Shown: positions 33,551 through 42,988 of the stretch, in pieces
Position numbering within the stretch: position 1 is the first letter of the stretch
Layout: every line of letters starts with the position of its first letter
Assembly: GCF_029675105.1 (NCBI RefSeq)
Contig: NZ_JAQQFV010000006.1
Coordinates: 248,001-312,000 of the forward strand
DNA length: 64,000 nt
Direction of reading: 5' to 3'
DNA from: Nocardia anocheti
GTDB taxonomy: Bacteria > Actinomycetota > Actinomycetes > Mycobacteriales > Mycobacteriaceae
Notes under the pieces: model-generated
The model's input: the letters and a program-made list of their open reading frames with translations, nothing else
Databases searched by the model: none
Told to the model about the DNA's origin: nothing
Program-made: the position numbers and the translations under genes

Positions 33551-34681
33551 TCAGTCCCACTCGTAGGTGCCGTCGAGCAGCGCCTCGAGGCTCAGGCGGT
33601 GCATGACGTAGTCGTCGAGCTCGGCGGGCACGGTGTCCTCGCCGAAGTGGATCATCCGGCGCTTGATCCGGGCCATCACGATGGCGTGCCGCAGGGCCGC
33701 GTAGACGATGTGGAAATCGAGATCGCGGACGGTGTGGCCGGTCAGCTCCTCGTACTTCGCGACGACCGCGTCCTTGCGCAGGAAGTCCGGCAGGCCCGGC
33801 TGGTCGAAGCGGGTGGCGATGTCCTGGAAGAAGCGGTGGATGAAGATCACCCAGCCCAGATCCAGCTCGCGCGGGCCCAGGGTGGCCATCTCCCAGTCCA
33901 GCACCGCCGCGGGGGTGAAGCCGTCGAACAGGATGTTGCCGGGGCGCGCGTCACCCCAGTTCAGCACCTCGGGGCCGGTCTCGGCGGGCCAGTGCGCCTC
34001 GAGCCAGTCGAAGGCGCGCTCGATCAGTGGGATGCGCACGCCGTCGTCGGTCAGCGCCCACGCGTACCAGGCGCGCTGGGCCTCGAAGTGCCTGCGCAGG
34101 GCCGAACCCTCGCCGTCGAGCAGCGGGAAGCGCTCGGCGGGCTTGTCGATGGCGTGCACCTGGGCGATGGTCTCGACGGTGGCGTCGGCGATCAGCGCGC
34201 GCTCCTCGACCGTGGCGTCGAAGACCCAGCCGAAGAACACGTAGGGCGGATTGTCGGCGGCGACGCGGCCTTCGACCTTCTCCATCACGAAGAACGGGGT
34301 GCCGAAGACCGACTCGTCGAGTTCGAGCCAGCGCAGCGGCGGCACCGCGACCTCGGAGGCCTCGGCCACCCCCGACATCACCTGGTACTGCAGCGGCAGG
34401 TCGTAGGACTGGAACACCGGGAACGACCCGTCCTCGGGCGCCATCCGCGCGACGAAGGAGCCGCCGTCGGCCTCGCCACCGACGGTCCACGCGGCATCGA
34501 AGAGGATGGTGGTGCTCGACATCCCGCCGGTCGACGGCTTGCTCAGAGTGCTGACCGTCGGCGGCGCGTCCGCGCCGACCCTGCCGGACAGCCACTGCGA
34601 CAACTGCTCGGCGAGCTGGTCGAGATCGCGCTCGGTGACCGTGAGCGATTGCTGCGCGGTGAGGTCCGGATCGTCGGACAT
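33551..34681 (-). CDS. APH-like phosphotransferase family protein
   Basis: 376 residues from ATG 34681. Residues 60-330 are an aminoglycoside phosphotransferase/ACAD10-like kinase fold. The catalytic loop NWGDARPGNILFD replaces the usual HGD with WGD, and the metal-binding segment is AVLDWEMATLGPRELDLGW. Such proteins in mycolata often sit in lipid or steroid degradation clusters and phosphorylate hydroxyacyl substrates; actual antibiotic resistance is unlikely. It is co-transcribed with the lipocalin-like gene. The 193-bp gap upstream separates it from the divergent DoxX gene and contains a GGGTAACAAT box. Confidence 0.75.
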   Translation of the reverse strand: MSDDPDLTAQQSLTVTERDLDQLAEQLSQWLSGRVGADAPPTVSTLSKPSTGGMSSTTILFDAAWTVGGEADGGSFVARMAPEDGSFPVFQSYDLPLQYQVMSGVAEASEVAVPPLRWLELDESVFGTPFFVMEKVEGRVAADNPPYVFFGWVFDATVEERALIADATVETIAQVHAIDKPAERFPLLDGEGSALRRHFEAQRAWYAWALTDDGVRIPLIERAFDWLEAHWPAETGPEVLNWGDARPGNILFDGFTPAAVLDWEMATLGPRELDLGWVIFIHRFFQDIATRFDQPGLPDFLRKDAVVAKYEELTGHTVRDLDFHIVYAALRHAIVMARIKRRMIHFGEDTVPAELDDYVMHRLSLEALLDGTYEWD

Positions 34682-34874
34682 ATGTGAGATACCCCTGTCG
34701 GCGAGATGAAACGCGTTGCGATATCGGACTACCGGAAGACCGGCCGGAATGTAAGCCGGGCGTCGGTGAGTGGGATTCAGGGTTGACAAGGCGAAGATGG
34801 GGGATTTCCCTGAGGCGCCCCGCGGCGGCACCGATTAGCTTGGGTAACAATCGATCTCGACGGGGAGGTACCGG

Positions 34875-36227
34875 TTGACCACGGCGACCGCGCGGCACAC
34901 GCACGACGATCTCACGGACCCACCGCCACCGGCGCCCACCTGGCATCCGGTCACGCTGATCGCGTTCCGTTTCATGGTGGCCTATCTCGGCCTGTTCTGC
35001 CTGTGGATGGCCCAGATCACCTTCGTCTTCGCCGGATGGCTGACCACCGTGCTGCCCCAGGAGGCCGTGCTGTGGCAGATCCGCGCGCTGGAACCGGTGA
35101 GCCGCTGGATCGGCGAGCACGTCTTCGGGGTCGACGCCCAGGTGGTGATGACCGGCAGCGGCGATATGGCCGCCGTCTGGATCCAGCTGGGCCTGGTCCT
35201 CGTCGCCGCGCTGGTGATCACGCTGGTCTGGTCGGTGCTGGACCGGCGCCGACGCGCCTATCCGCGCCTGGCGAGCTGGGCGCTGACCGGGCTGCGGCTG
35301 GCGGTCGGCGGGCAGATGCTGTTCTACGGTTTCGCCAAGCTGATCCCGACCCAGATGCCCGAACCCGCCCTGCTCACGCTCGTGACCCGGGTCGGTGACC
35401 TGAGCCCGATGGCCATGCTGTGGACCCAGGTCGGCTCCGCGCCCGCCTACGAGGTCGCGCTCGGCACCGCCGAGGTGCTGGCCGGGATCCTGCTGTTCTG
35501 GCCGCGCACCGCGACGCTGGGCGCCATGCTGTCGGTGATCAGCATGGCCCAGGTGTTCCTGCTGAACATGACCTTCGACGTGCCGGTGAAGATGCTGTCG
35601 GGGCATCTGCTGCTGATGAGCCTGGTGCTGCTCGCCCCGCAGGCGCGCAGGCTGGCGAATGTGCTGGTGCTGGAACGTGATTCGGCGCCGATGACCCAAC
35701 CGGAGCTGTTCACCTCGCCGCGCGCGAACCGCTGGGCCACCGTGGCACAGCTCGCCGTGTGCCTGTGGATCACGATCGGGCTGGTGGTCGTCGGTATCGA
35801 GAGCTGGAACGAATACGGCGGCGGTGCGCCTAAACCCGAGCTGTACGGCATCTGGGAGGTCACCGAGTTCAGCGCGGACGGCCAGGCGCTGCCGCCGCTG
35901 ACCACCGACCCCGTGCGCTGGCAGCGGCTCATCGTGGACAGCGGTGGTTCGGCGATCCAGCGCATGGACGGCGGCGTCGAGCCGGTGCTCACCGTCGTCG
36001 ACCCGGCGACACACACCCTCACCGTGACACTGCCCACCGCGCAACCGGATTCGCCGCCCTACGCGGTGTTCACCGTGGACCGCCCGGCCCCCGACCAGCT
36101 GCTGCTGCGCGGTGAACTCGACGGCGCGCCGGGCTCGGCGGCGCTGACCCGCTTCGACCACGAGAGCCTGCCGCTGCGTGCCACCGGATTCCGCTGGGTG
36201 CAGAACGCGCCCTACGTCGGCGGCTGA
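34875..36227 (+). CDS. DoxX-like membrane protein with C-terminal soluble domain
   Basis: 450 residues from a TTG at 34875, supported by GGGGAGG 7 nt upstream. It has about seven membrane segments in the first 310 residues, with a DoxX-like core (GGQMLFYGFAKLIPTQMP, TAEVLAGILLFWPRTATLGAMLS). The last 140 residues are soluble beta-rich sequence (ELYGIWEVTEFSADGQ), possibly outside the cell. DoxX-family proteins are linked to redox or sulfur stress, but this fusion has no assigned role. Confidence 0.7.
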   Translation: MTTATARHTHDDLTDPPPPAPTWHPVTLIAFRFMVAYLGLFCLWMAQITFVFAGWLTTVLPQEAVLWQIRALEPVSRWIGEHVFGVDAQVVMTGSGDMAAVWIQLGLVLVAALVITLVWSVLDRRRRAYPRLASWALTGLRLAVGGQMLFYGFAKLIPTQMPEPALLTLVTRVGDLSPMAMLWTQVGSAPAYEVALGTAEVLAGILLFWPRTATLGAMLSVISMAQVFLLNMTFDVPVKMLSGHLLLMSLVLLAPQARRLANVLVLERDSAPMTQPELFTSPRANRWATVAQLAVCLWITIGLVVVGIESWNEYGGGAPKPELYGIWEVTEFSADGQALPPLTTDPVRWQRLIVDSGGSAIQRMDGGVEPVLTVVDPATHTLTVTLPTAQPDSPPYAVFTVDRPAPDQLLLRGELDGAPGSAALTRFDHESLPLRATGFRWVQNAPYVGG

Positions 36228-36293
36228 GGCTGTCGGCGGTGATGCGGCGGGTGCGTTCGGCGCCACGCGCGCCAGGCTCTAGGCTCGGACACT

Positions 36294-37535
36294 GTGCCGA
36301 ACACGTCTGACACCGCAGCGACCCAGCCCGCCGGGGACCCGAACTACCTGGTGGGGCTCGATCTGCGCGGGCGCAGAGTGGTCGTGGTCGGCGGCGGGAC
36401 CGTCGCCCAGCGCAGGCTCGGCCTGCTGGTCGCCTCGGGCGCCGAGGTCCACGTGATCAGCCGCGCGGTCACCCCGGCGGTCGAGGGGATGGCCACGGCG
36501 GGTCAGCTCACGGTGGAGCTGCGCGCCTACGCCGACGGCGATCTGGACGGCGCCTGGTACGCGATGGCCTGCACCGACGAACCCGAGACCAATGCCGCCG
36601 TGGTCGCCGAGGCCACCGCCCGGCGGGTGTTCTGCGTGCGCGCCGACATCGCGCGCGACGGCACCGCCGTCACCCCGGCCACCGCCCGCTACGACGGCCT
36701 CACCCTCGGCGTGCTCGCCGGTGGTGCGCACCGGCGCTCGGCCGCGGTGCGCAACGGCCTGCTCGAGGCCCTGCAATCGGGTGTGGTGACCGACGATTCG
36801 GAACCGGTGACCCCGGGTGTCGCCCTGGTCGGCGGCGGACCCGGCGACCCCGACCTGATCACCGTGCGCGGCCGCAGGCTGCTGGCCCGCGCCGACCTGG
36901 TGGTCGCCGACCGGCTGGCCCCGCCGGAGCTGCTGGCCGAACTCGGCCCGCACGTCGAGGTGATCGACGCCGCCAAGATCCCCTACGGCCGGTCCATGGC
37001 GCAGGAGGCGATCAACCAGGCGCTGATCGACGGGGCGAAGGCGGGCAAGTTCGTCGTCCGGCTCAAGGGCGGCGACCCGTACGTCTTCGGCCGCGGCTAC
37101 GAGGAACTGGAAGCCTGCGCCGAGGCGGGCATCCCGGTGACGGTGGTCCCCGGCATCACCAGCCCCATCTCGGTGCCCGGCGCCGCGGGCATCCCGGTGA
37201 CCCATCGCGGGGTCACCCACGAGTTCGTCGTCGTCAGCGGGCACGTCGCCCCGGACCACCCGGACTCGCTGGTCGACTGGCCCGCGCTGGCCAAGCTGCG
37301 CGGCACTCTGGTGCTGATGATGGCGGTCGAGCGGATCGACAAGTTCGCCGCCGCCCTGCTCGACGGCGGTCGCCCGGCCGAGACCCCCGCCGCGATCATC
37401 CAGGAGGGCACCCTGCGCACCCAGCGCGTCGTGCGCGCCGACCTGGGCACCGTGGCCGCCGCGGTCAAGACCGAGGAGATCCGGCCGCCCGCGATCATCG
37501 TCATCGGCCCGACGGCGGGCTTCGGCCTCGACTAG
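36294..37535 (+). CDS. cysG: Siroheme synthase: SUMT fused to precorrin-2 dehydrogenase
   Basis: 413 residues from GTG 36294, with a TAGGCT box 8 nt upstream. The N-terminal NAD-binding part (VVVVGGGTVAQRRLGLL, residues 25-41) makes sirohydrochlorin from precorrin-2. The C-terminal methyltransferase (VALVGGGPGDPDLITVRGRRLL, VVADRL, RLKGGDPYVFGRG, VTVVPGITSPISVP) makes precorrin-2 from uroporphyrinogen III. The product feeds siroheme and cobalamin, consistent with cob genes upstream. It occupies the Rv2847c position. Confidence 0.95.
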   Translation: MPNTSDTAATQPAGDPNYLVGLDLRGRRVVVVGGGTVAQRRLGLLVASGAEVHVISRAVTPAVEGMATAGQLTVELRAYADGDLDGAWYAMACTDEPETNAAVVAEATARRVFCVRADIARDGTAVTPATARYDGLTLGVLAGGAHRRSAAVRNGLLEALQSGVVTDDSEPVTPGVALVGGGPGDPDLITVRGRRLLARADLVVADRLAPPELLAELGPHVEVIDAAKIPYGRSMAQEAINQALIDGAKAGKFVVRLKGGDPYVFGRGYEELEACAEAGIPVTVVPGITSPISVPGAAGIPVTHRGVTHEFVVVSGHVAPDHPDSLVDWPALAKLRGTLVLMMAVERIDKFAAALLDGGRPAETPAAIIQEGTLRTQRVVRADLGTVAAAVKTEEIRPPAIIVIGPTAGFGLD

Positions 37536-37589
37536 CTTCCCGGGCCGCGCACCCTCGCGTTGCCGCCGCGCCAACTACACTGCCTCGCT

Positions 37590-39074
37590 GTGCTCGATAA
37601 ACCCGCTGCGACGATGCAGTATCCGGTGACGAAGCGGGCCTTCGGCCTCGCCATCCTCGTACTGAGCGGCCTGCAGCTCATGGTCGTGCTCGACGGCACC
37701 GTCGTGATCTTCGCGCTGCCGCGCCTGCAGGAGGAGATGGGGCTGTCCAGTTCGGGCAGCGCGTGGACGGTGACCTCCTACGGCCTGACCTTCGCGGGCC
37801 TGATGCTGCTCGGCGGCCGCCTCGGCGACGCGTTCGGCCGCAAACGCATGCTCATCTACGGTGTCGGGCTGTTCACCGCCGCCTCGCTGGCCTGCGGGTT
37901 GGCCACCGGTGAGGCCATGCTGTTGATCGCGCGCGCGGTGCAGGGTGCCGGGGCCGCCGTCGCGGCGCCGACCGCCTTCGCACTTGTCGCCACGACCTTC
38001 GCGCCGGGCCCCGCACGCAACCAGGCGATCGCCATCGTCGGCTCGATGGTGGGCATCGGCTCGGTCGGCGGGCTGGTGGTCGGTGGCGCGCTCACCGAGT
38101 TCTCCTGGCGCTGGATCTTCCTGATCAATGTGCCGATCGGCGCGCTGATCGTGCTCGGCGCCGTCTACAAGCTCTCCGACACCGCCCACCACCGCACCCC
38201 GCTCGACATCAAGGGCGCGGTGCTGGGCACCCTGGCCTGCGCGACGATCGTCTTCGGCGCCACCGAGGGCCCGGCGATGGGCTGGGGCAGCCCGGTCATC
38301 CTGGGCTCGCTGATCGGCGGGTTCGCGCTGCTGATCGTGTTCGTGCTGGTCGAGCGGCGCGAGTCCGATCCGCTGCTGCCGTGGTCGCTGTTCGACACCC
38401 GCGACCGGGTCGCCACCTTCGTGCTGATCTTCCTGGCCGGTGCGGTGCTGGGCGCCATGACCTTCTTCGTCGCCCAACTGCTGCAGAACGTGCTCGGCTA
38501 CAGCCCGCTGCAGGCTGGTGTCGCCTCGATCCCGTTCACCATCGGCATCGGCGCCGGTGGCGCGGTGGCTTCCAAGGCGGCGCTGATGGTCGCGCCGCGC
38601 TGGCTGCTGGCCGGGGCGGCCACGGTGCTGGCCGCCGGACTGCTGTTCGGCTCGACCCTCGACCGCGAGGTGCAGTACCTGACAACGCTGCTGCCGCTGC
38701 TGCTGGTGATCGGCTTCGGCGTGGGTGTGGCCATGGTGCTCGCGCCGCTGTGTGTGCTGGTGGGGGTGCCGCCGTCGAACATCGGCCCGCTCTCCGCGGT
38801 CGGCCAGATGTTCATGAACCTGGCCACCCCGATCGCCATCGGTCTGCTCAGCCCGATCGCGGCCTCGCGCACGCTCTCGCTCGGCGGCACCGACGGCAAG
38901 GCCGCCGACATGACCCCCAGCCAGATCGAGGCACTCAACAGCGGCTACACCCTGGTCCTGCTCGTCTGCTCCGGCCTGGCGGTCCTGGCCGCGCTGGTCG
39001 CCCTGACCCTGCGCTTCACCCCGCAGCAGCTGGTGCAGGCCCAGCACGCCCAGGAAGAGGCCCAGCGCGCCTGA
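37590..39074 (+). CDS. efpA: EfpA-type MFS exporter (DHA2, 14-TM)
   Basis: 494 residues from GTG 37590, with TACACT at 37576-37581, 8 nt upstream. Motif A is LGGRLGDAFGRKRM, motif C-like GSVGGLVVGGALTEFSWRW follows, and about 14 membrane segments are visible. The C-terminal region RTLSLGGT ... LNSGYT ... RFTPQQLVQAQHAQEEAQ matches mycobacterial EfpA, and the gene lies between cysG and proS as in M. tuberculosis. EfpA exports drugs and probably lipids using the proton gradient. No regulator is adjacent. Confidence 0.88.
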   Translation: MLDKPAATMQYPVTKRAFGLAILVLSGLQLMVVLDGTVVIFALPRLQEEMGLSSSGSAWTVTSYGLTFAGLMLLGGRLGDAFGRKRMLIYGVGLFTAASLACGLATGEAMLLIARAVQGAGAAVAAPTAFALVATTFAPGPARNQAIAIVGSMVGIGSVGGLVVGGALTEFSWRWIFLINVPIGALIVLGAVYKLSDTAHHRTPLDIKGAVLGTLACATIVFGATEGPAMGWGSPVILGSLIGGFALLIVFVLVERRESDPLLPWSLFDTRDRVATFVLIFLAGAVLGAMTFFVAQLLQNVLGYSPLQAGVASIPFTIGIGAGGAVASKAALMVAPRWLLAGAATVLAAGLLFGSTLDREVQYLTTLLPLLLVIGFGVGVAMVLAPLCVLVGVPPSNIGPLSAVGQMFMNLATPIAIGLLSPIAASRTLSLGGTDGKAADMTPSQIEALNSGYTLVLLVCSGLAVLAALVALTLRFTPQQLVQAQHAQEEAQRA

Positions 39075-39105
39075 GCCTCTCCACTCGGAGCTGTCCGCGC
39101 CGGGA

Positions 39106-39798
39106 TTACAGCGCGCGGAGGATCTCGGCGGCCAGCGGTGCCGAGGACGCGGGGTTCTGGCCGGTGTAGAGATTGCCGTCGACCTCGATGTGGGGCGCCC
39201 ACGGCTCGCCCGCGACGTAGTCGGCACCGAGGGCGACGAGCCGGTCCTCGAGCAGCCACCGCGCCCGGTCGGCGAAACCTGCCTGGGTCTCCTCGGCATT
39301 GCTGAACCCGGTGAGCCGACGTCCGGCGAAGGGGGAGGCCCCGCCGGTGTCGGCGGTGGCGAGCAGCGCGGCGGGCGCGTGGCAGACCACACCCAGCGGC
39401 TTGCCGGACGACAGGGTGGCGGTGAGGATCTCGGCCGAGGCCGGGTCGACGGCGAGGTCCTGCATGGGGCCGTGGCCGCCGGGATAGAAGACGGCGTCGT
39501 AGGCGGCGAGGTCGATCTCGGTGAGCGGGATCGGGTGGCGCAGCGCGGTGGCGCCGGACAGCGTCTCGGCGATCGCCGCCGCGCGCTCGGCGCCGCCGTT
39601 GGCCTCGGGCGCGAGACTGGCCTGGTCGACCGGCGGGACCACCCCGCCCGGGGTCGCCACGGTGACGGTGTGTCCCGCGCCGGTGAACGCCTCGTACGGC
39701 GCGGCGAACTCCTCGGCCCAGAACCCCGTGGGGTGCTCGGTGCCGTCGGCCAGGGTCCAGTGGTCGGCGCCGGTGAGGACGAACAGGATGTGTGCCAT
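39106..39798 (-). CDS. DJ-1/PfpI-family protein (class I glutamine amidotransferase-like)
   Basis: 230 residues from ATG 39798 with TAA stop. The nucleophile elbow GVVCHAPAALL has the conserved Cys, and the upstream glutamate lies in the GFWAEEFAAPYEAF segment. FYPGGHGPMQDL is the family glycine-rich loop. It resembles the Hsp31/glyoxalase III-like subgroup, which handle methylglyoxal or damaged proteins. It is divergent from a LysR regulator that probably controls it. Confidence 0.85.
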   Translation of the reverse strand: MAHILFVLTGADHWTLADGTEHPTGFWAEEFAAPYEAFTGAGHTVTVATPGGVVPPVDQASLAPEANGGAERAAAIAETLSGATALRHPIPLTEIDLAAYDAVFYPGGHGPMQDLAVDPASAEILTATLSSGKPLGVVCHAPAALLATADTGGASPFAGRRLTGFSNAEETQAGFADRARWLLEDRLVALGADYVAGEPWAPHIEVDGNLYTGQNPASSAPLAAEILRAL

Positions 39799-39890
39799 GG
39801 GATCGCTTCTCCATTCCACGAGTCGGGCGGTCGCTGCCGCGGTCCCCACGCTAGGGGCGGTGACATTCGCTGACCAATAGGCTCGGCGAT

Positions 39891-40826
39891 ATGAGACATA
39901 GGCCAGCCGATGGATCGATGGACCTGGTACACCTGCGGACGTTTCTGGCCGTCTACCGGACCGGGTCGCTCACGGCGGGCGCCGCGCAGGTGGGGCTGTC
40001 CCAGCCGACCGCCACCACGCAGGTGCGGGCGCTGGAGGGCCACCTGGGCAGACCGCTGTTCGAGCGGTTGCCACGCGGGGTGACGCCGACGGCGGCCGGT
40101 CACGACCTCGCGACCAGGATCGCCGCGCCGCTGGACGCGCTGGAGTCGGTCGTGGGTGGACCAGGCGTCGGGCGCGTGGCGCCGCCCGAACCGCCGGTGC
40201 TGCTCGGTGGACCCGCCGAACAGCTCGCCGCGCAGGTGCTGCCCGCGCTGGCGCCGCTGTTGGCCGAGGGTGTGCGCGTCACCGTGCGCACCGGTCTCAC
40301 CGACGACCTGCTCGGCGAACTCCGCGCGGGAACGGTGGATCTGGTCGTCGCCACCACGCGCCCACGCGGCCGGACTGTGCTCGCCGAGCCGCTCGTCGAC
40401 GAGGAATTCGTCCTGGTCGCCGCGCCGAGGGTGGCTGAGCGTGTCGACCTGGACCGACTGCGGTCCGACGGGCCCGAGGCACTGCGCGGGCTTCCGCTCG
40501 TCAGCTACGCCGCGGACCTGCCCATCCTGCGCCGGTACTGGCGCCATGTGTTCCAGACCCGCCTCGAAGCCACCCCGGCGCTGGTCGTCCCCGATCTGCG
40601 CGCCGTGCTGGCCGTGGTGGTCGCCGGGGCGGGCATCAGTGTGCTGCCGCGGTATCTGTGCGCGCGCGAACTCGCCGATCGGGCCGTGGTGACCTTGCTC
40701 GAGCCCGCCGACCCGCCCATCAACACCGGGTTCCTGGCCCGCCGGGTCGGCGCGCCGCCGCGTCCGCACGTCGACCTGGTGCGCGCCCGGCTGCTCGCGG
40801 CCGCCCGCGCCTGGCGCGCGGAATGA
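39891..40826 (+). CDS. LysR-family transcriptional regulator
   Basis: 311 residues from ATG 39891, or 302 from ATG 39918. A TAGGCT box at 39878-39883 stands 7 nt before 39891, favouring a leaderless start there. The N-terminal HTH reads LRTFLAVYRTGSLTAGAAQVGLSQPTATTQVRALE. The substrate-binding domain covers the remainder. It is divergent from the DJ-1 gene with 92 bp between, the usual arrangement for a LysR regulator and its target. Confidence 0.9.
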   Translation: MRHRPADGSMDLVHLRTFLAVYRTGSLTAGAAQVGLSQPTATTQVRALEGHLGRPLFERLPRGVTPTAAGHDLATRIAAPLDALESVVGGPGVGRVAPPEPPVLLGGPAEQLAAQVLPALAPLLAEGVRVTVRTGLTDDLLGELRAGTVDLVVATTRPRGRTVLAEPLVDEEFVLVAAPRVAERVDLDRLRSDGPEALRGLPLVSYAADLPILRRYWRHVFQTRLEATPALVVPDLRAVLAVVVAGAGISVLPRYLCARELADRAVVTLLEPADPPINTGFLARRVGAPPRPHVDLVRARLLAAARAWRAE

Positions 40827-40862
40827 GCAGCGCGGGGCGGCGCCGACGCGCCGGTCGGAGTC

Positions 40863-41291
40863 TCAGAGCCGTCCGGCGACCTTGCGCGGGCTGACCCGGA
40901 CGATGACGCGCTCACCGTCGTGCACCGACGCCGGATTGAACTCGCGGTAGGGCTTGCCGGTGTACTTCAGCGACATCTCGTCGGGCAGGGTCCGCTCCGG
41001 GTCGGGGGTGGTGCTGGCGGTGCCGCGGATCTCGGCGTAGAGGAACGGGCGGTCCGGCGGGTTCACCATCACGGTGATGCGCGGGTCGCGGGCGAGGTTC
41101 TTGGCCTGCTGGCGGTCGACGGTGGTGGAGAACAGCAGCTCGTCGCCGTCGCGTTTGATCCAGACCACGGTGAGGTGCGGATGCCCGTTGGCGCCCACGG
41201 TCGCGACGGTGGCGTAGACGCGTTCGTCGTCGAGATAGGTCTTCAGCTCGTCGGAGAGCACTGCGGTATCGGTCACGTCTGTGGAGAACAC
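40863..41291 (-). CDS. PPOX-class flavin/F420-dependent oxidoreductase
   Basis: About 142 residues from GTG 41291; GTG 41276 is an equal alternative. The split-barrel signature is ATVATVGANGHPHLTVVWIKRDGDELLFST, then QQAKNLARDPRITVMVNPPD. Members bind FMN or F420 and reduce diverse substrates. No partner gene is next to it. It is convergent with the LysR gene. Confidence 0.8.
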   Translation of the reverse strand: MFSTDVTDTAVLSDELKTYLDDERVYATVATVGANGHPHLTVVWIKRDGDELLFSTTVDRQQAKNLARDPRITVMVNPPDRPFLYAEIRGTASTTPDPERTLPDEMSLKYTGKPYREFNPASVHDGERVIVRVSPRKVAGRL

Positions 41292-41450
41292 GTGACGATG
41301 CCCGCGCATTCCGCCCGATGGTGGGTGGTTCGGTGACCTGCGGGTCCGGTTCCGAGACAAGGGGTTTCGTGACAGGTCAGCGGGAAATCGGGCGCTGACG
41401 GTGGGAAATGGGGGTTGCCGCGACCGGGATCGGCACTGACACTGGAGCCT

Positions 41451-42083
41451 ATGTCGTTGCCGTCGTTGGATCTGCTGGACCGCTGGACCGCCCTGGCGGG
41501 TCCCGACGCCGCGGCTCTCGGGGCCGGGATCATCGCCCGGTACGCCGAGCCGCACCGGCGCTATCACACCCGCGCGCACCTGAGCGCCGTGCTCACCGCC
41601 ATCGACGAGTTGTCCGCCGCCGCGGCCGATATCGCCGCCGTGCGCTACGCCGCGTTCTTCCACGACGCGATCTACGCCGTCGACCGGGCCGACAACGAGG
41701 AGCGCAGCGCCGATTTGGGTCGCGATGTCCTCGAATCCCTGGGCGCGGCACCGGAACTGGTCGACGAGGTGGTCCGGCTGGTGGTCCTCACCCGTGGCCA
41801 CGACCCCGAGGCGGGCGACACGAACGGCGCGGTGCTCTGCGACGCCGACCTCGCCGTGCTCGGCGGCACCCCCGAGGACTACACCGCCTACGCGGTGGCG
41901 ATTCGCGCCGAATACGCCCACGTCCCCGACGATCTGTTCCGGGCGGGCCGGGCCGCGGTGCTGCGCAATCTGATCCGTCAGCCCCGCCTGTTCCGCACCG
42001 ACCTCGCCTTCGGCCGCTACGAAGAGCGGGCCCGCGCGAACCTATCGGCCGAACTCACCGACCTCACCGCCGTCACCGGCTGA
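41451..42083 (+). CDS. HD-domain predicted metal-dependent hydrolase
   Basis: 210 residues from ATG 41451. The metal motif is visible as YHTRAHL (residues about 34-40), FFHDAIY (HD pair) and VVLTRGHDPE. It is of the COG4339 type, seen in many actinobacteria and usually of unknown substrate. The end is convergent with the lysE gene, separated by 3 bp. Confidence 0.75.
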   Translation: MSLPSLDLLDRWTALAGPDAAALGAGIIARYAEPHRRYHTRAHLSAVLTAIDELSAAAADIAAVRYAAFFHDAIYAVDRADNEERSADLGRDVLESLGAAPELVDEVVRLVVLTRGHDPEAGDTNGAVLCDADLAVLGGTPEDYTAYAVAIRAEYAHVPDDLFRAGRAAVLRNLIRQPRLFRTDLAFGRYEERARANLSAELTDLTAVTG

Positions 42084-42086
42084 GGC

Positions 42087-42731
42087 TCAGTCCTTGCGGC
42101 CGGTCAGGGCGAGCGAGGCACCCAGGCCGATCATGACGAGCCCGCCCGACCCGCCGATCGCGGCGAGCCTGCGCGGCGAGCGGGCGAACCAGGTCCGCGC
42201 CGATCCGGCCGCCAGCGCCCACAGGGTGTCCAGGATCAGGCCGAAAGCGGGGATGCACAGGCCGAGGATCAGCATCTGCTGCGGCACGCTCCCGCGCGCG
42301 GGGTCGACGAACTGGGGCAGCAGCGCCGCCAGGAACACGATGGTCTTCGGATTGGCGAACCCGACGACGAATCCGTCCCGCAGCACCGCCGCCGTTCCCC
42401 GGGCACTCGGCGTGGCCTCGGCGTGGAACGAGTCCCACAGCGTCCCGCGATGCCGGATCGCCTGCACCCCGAGGTAGACCAGATAGGCCGCGCCGATCAT
42501 TTTGAGCGCGGTGAAGGCCGTCGCCGAGGCCATCACCACCGCGCCGAGACCGAACGCCACGGCCACGACCTGCACATACACCCCGGCCGCGTTGCCGACC
42601 ACGGTCAGCAGCGCCGAGCGGCGACCGATCGTCAGGGCCCGGCTGATGGTGAACAGCAGGCTCGGTCCGGGAGCCAGCACGATCAGGAACGCCAGACCCG
42701 CGAACGACATCAGCTGACCCCAGGACACCAT
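42087..42731 (-). CDS. LysE/RhtB-family amino-acid exporter
   Basis: 214 residues from ATG 42731. A TACCTT box 7 nt upstream supports a leaderless start. FAGLAFLIVLAPGPSLLFTISRAL at the N-terminus, FANPKTIVFLAALLPQFVDP in the middle and six hydrophobic segments are typical of RhtB exporters for homoserine, threonine or related metabolites. Confidence 0.88.
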   Translation of the reverse strand: MVSWGQLMSFAGLAFLIVLAPGPSLLFTISRALTIGRRSALLTVVGNAAGVYVQVVAVAFGLGAVVMASATAFTALKMIGAAYLVYLGVQAIRHRGTLWDSFHAEATPSARGTAAVLRDGFVVGFANPKTIVFLAALLPQFVDPARGSVPQQMLILGLCIPAFGLILDTLWALAAGSARTWFARSPRRLAAIGGSGGLVMIGLGASLALTGRKD

Positions 42732-42781
42732 GTCGCCCAAGGTATCCGCCGGTCGCCACGGTGCCAAGGGATTTCATAGGA

Positions 42782-42812
42782 GAACCCGGGGTCGTAGCCT
42801 GACCCCGGGCTC
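42782..42812. terminator. Hairpin terminator downstream of the permuted tRNA-like RNAs
   Basis: GAACCCGGGGTC pairs with GACCCCGGGCTC with one mismatch across a 7-nt loop. On the minus strand it follows the two tRNA-like RNAs and precedes the lysE promoter, so it would end their transcript. Confidence 0.6.
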
Positions 42813-42819
42813 TGTGGTT

Positions 42820-42974
42820 GCCGTCCGGTGCGCACACCGCGATCGCGGGAGCGGATCATTCTGCATAACGACGCGTCGTTCCATTGGACCACCTCGCACT
42901 GGCTGCAAGGGCCGGAGTCGAACCGGCAGTTCGTCGCTGTGGGGCGTCCTTTCCTCGGGACGGTGATGGACGGC
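42820..42974 (-). ncRNA. Permuted tRNA-like RNA B
   Basis: Read on the minus strand, GCCGTCC (42974-42968) pairs with GGACGGC (42826-42820). Inside is a circularly permuted tRNA: anticodon-stem-like AGCGACG, AACT, T-arm GCCGGTTCGACTCCGGC (42927-42911), acceptor strand CCTTGCA, loop GCCAG, acceptor strand TGCGAGG, TG, then D-arm GTCCAATGGAACGAC (42889-42875) and CGTCGTT, which pairs with AGCGACG. U8, A14, the D-loop GG and TTCGA are all kept. The order T-arm, acceptor, D-arm excludes a normal tRNA. The outer limits are estimates. Confidence 0.75.
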
Positions 42975-42988
42975 GGATACTCGTACTG

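Noticed and set aside
33551..34681. Aminoglycoside resistance gene
   Set aside because: The fold is APH-like, but the WGDARPGN catalytic loop and the pairing with a lipocalin-like gene point to the metabolic ACAD10/APH group rather than antibiotic kinases.
37575..40769. Open frame of 1064 codons on the minus strand across efpA and the DJ-1 gene
   Set aside because: Low-complexity His/Gln/Arg-rich translation opposite two well-supported genes; it is a GC-composition artefact.
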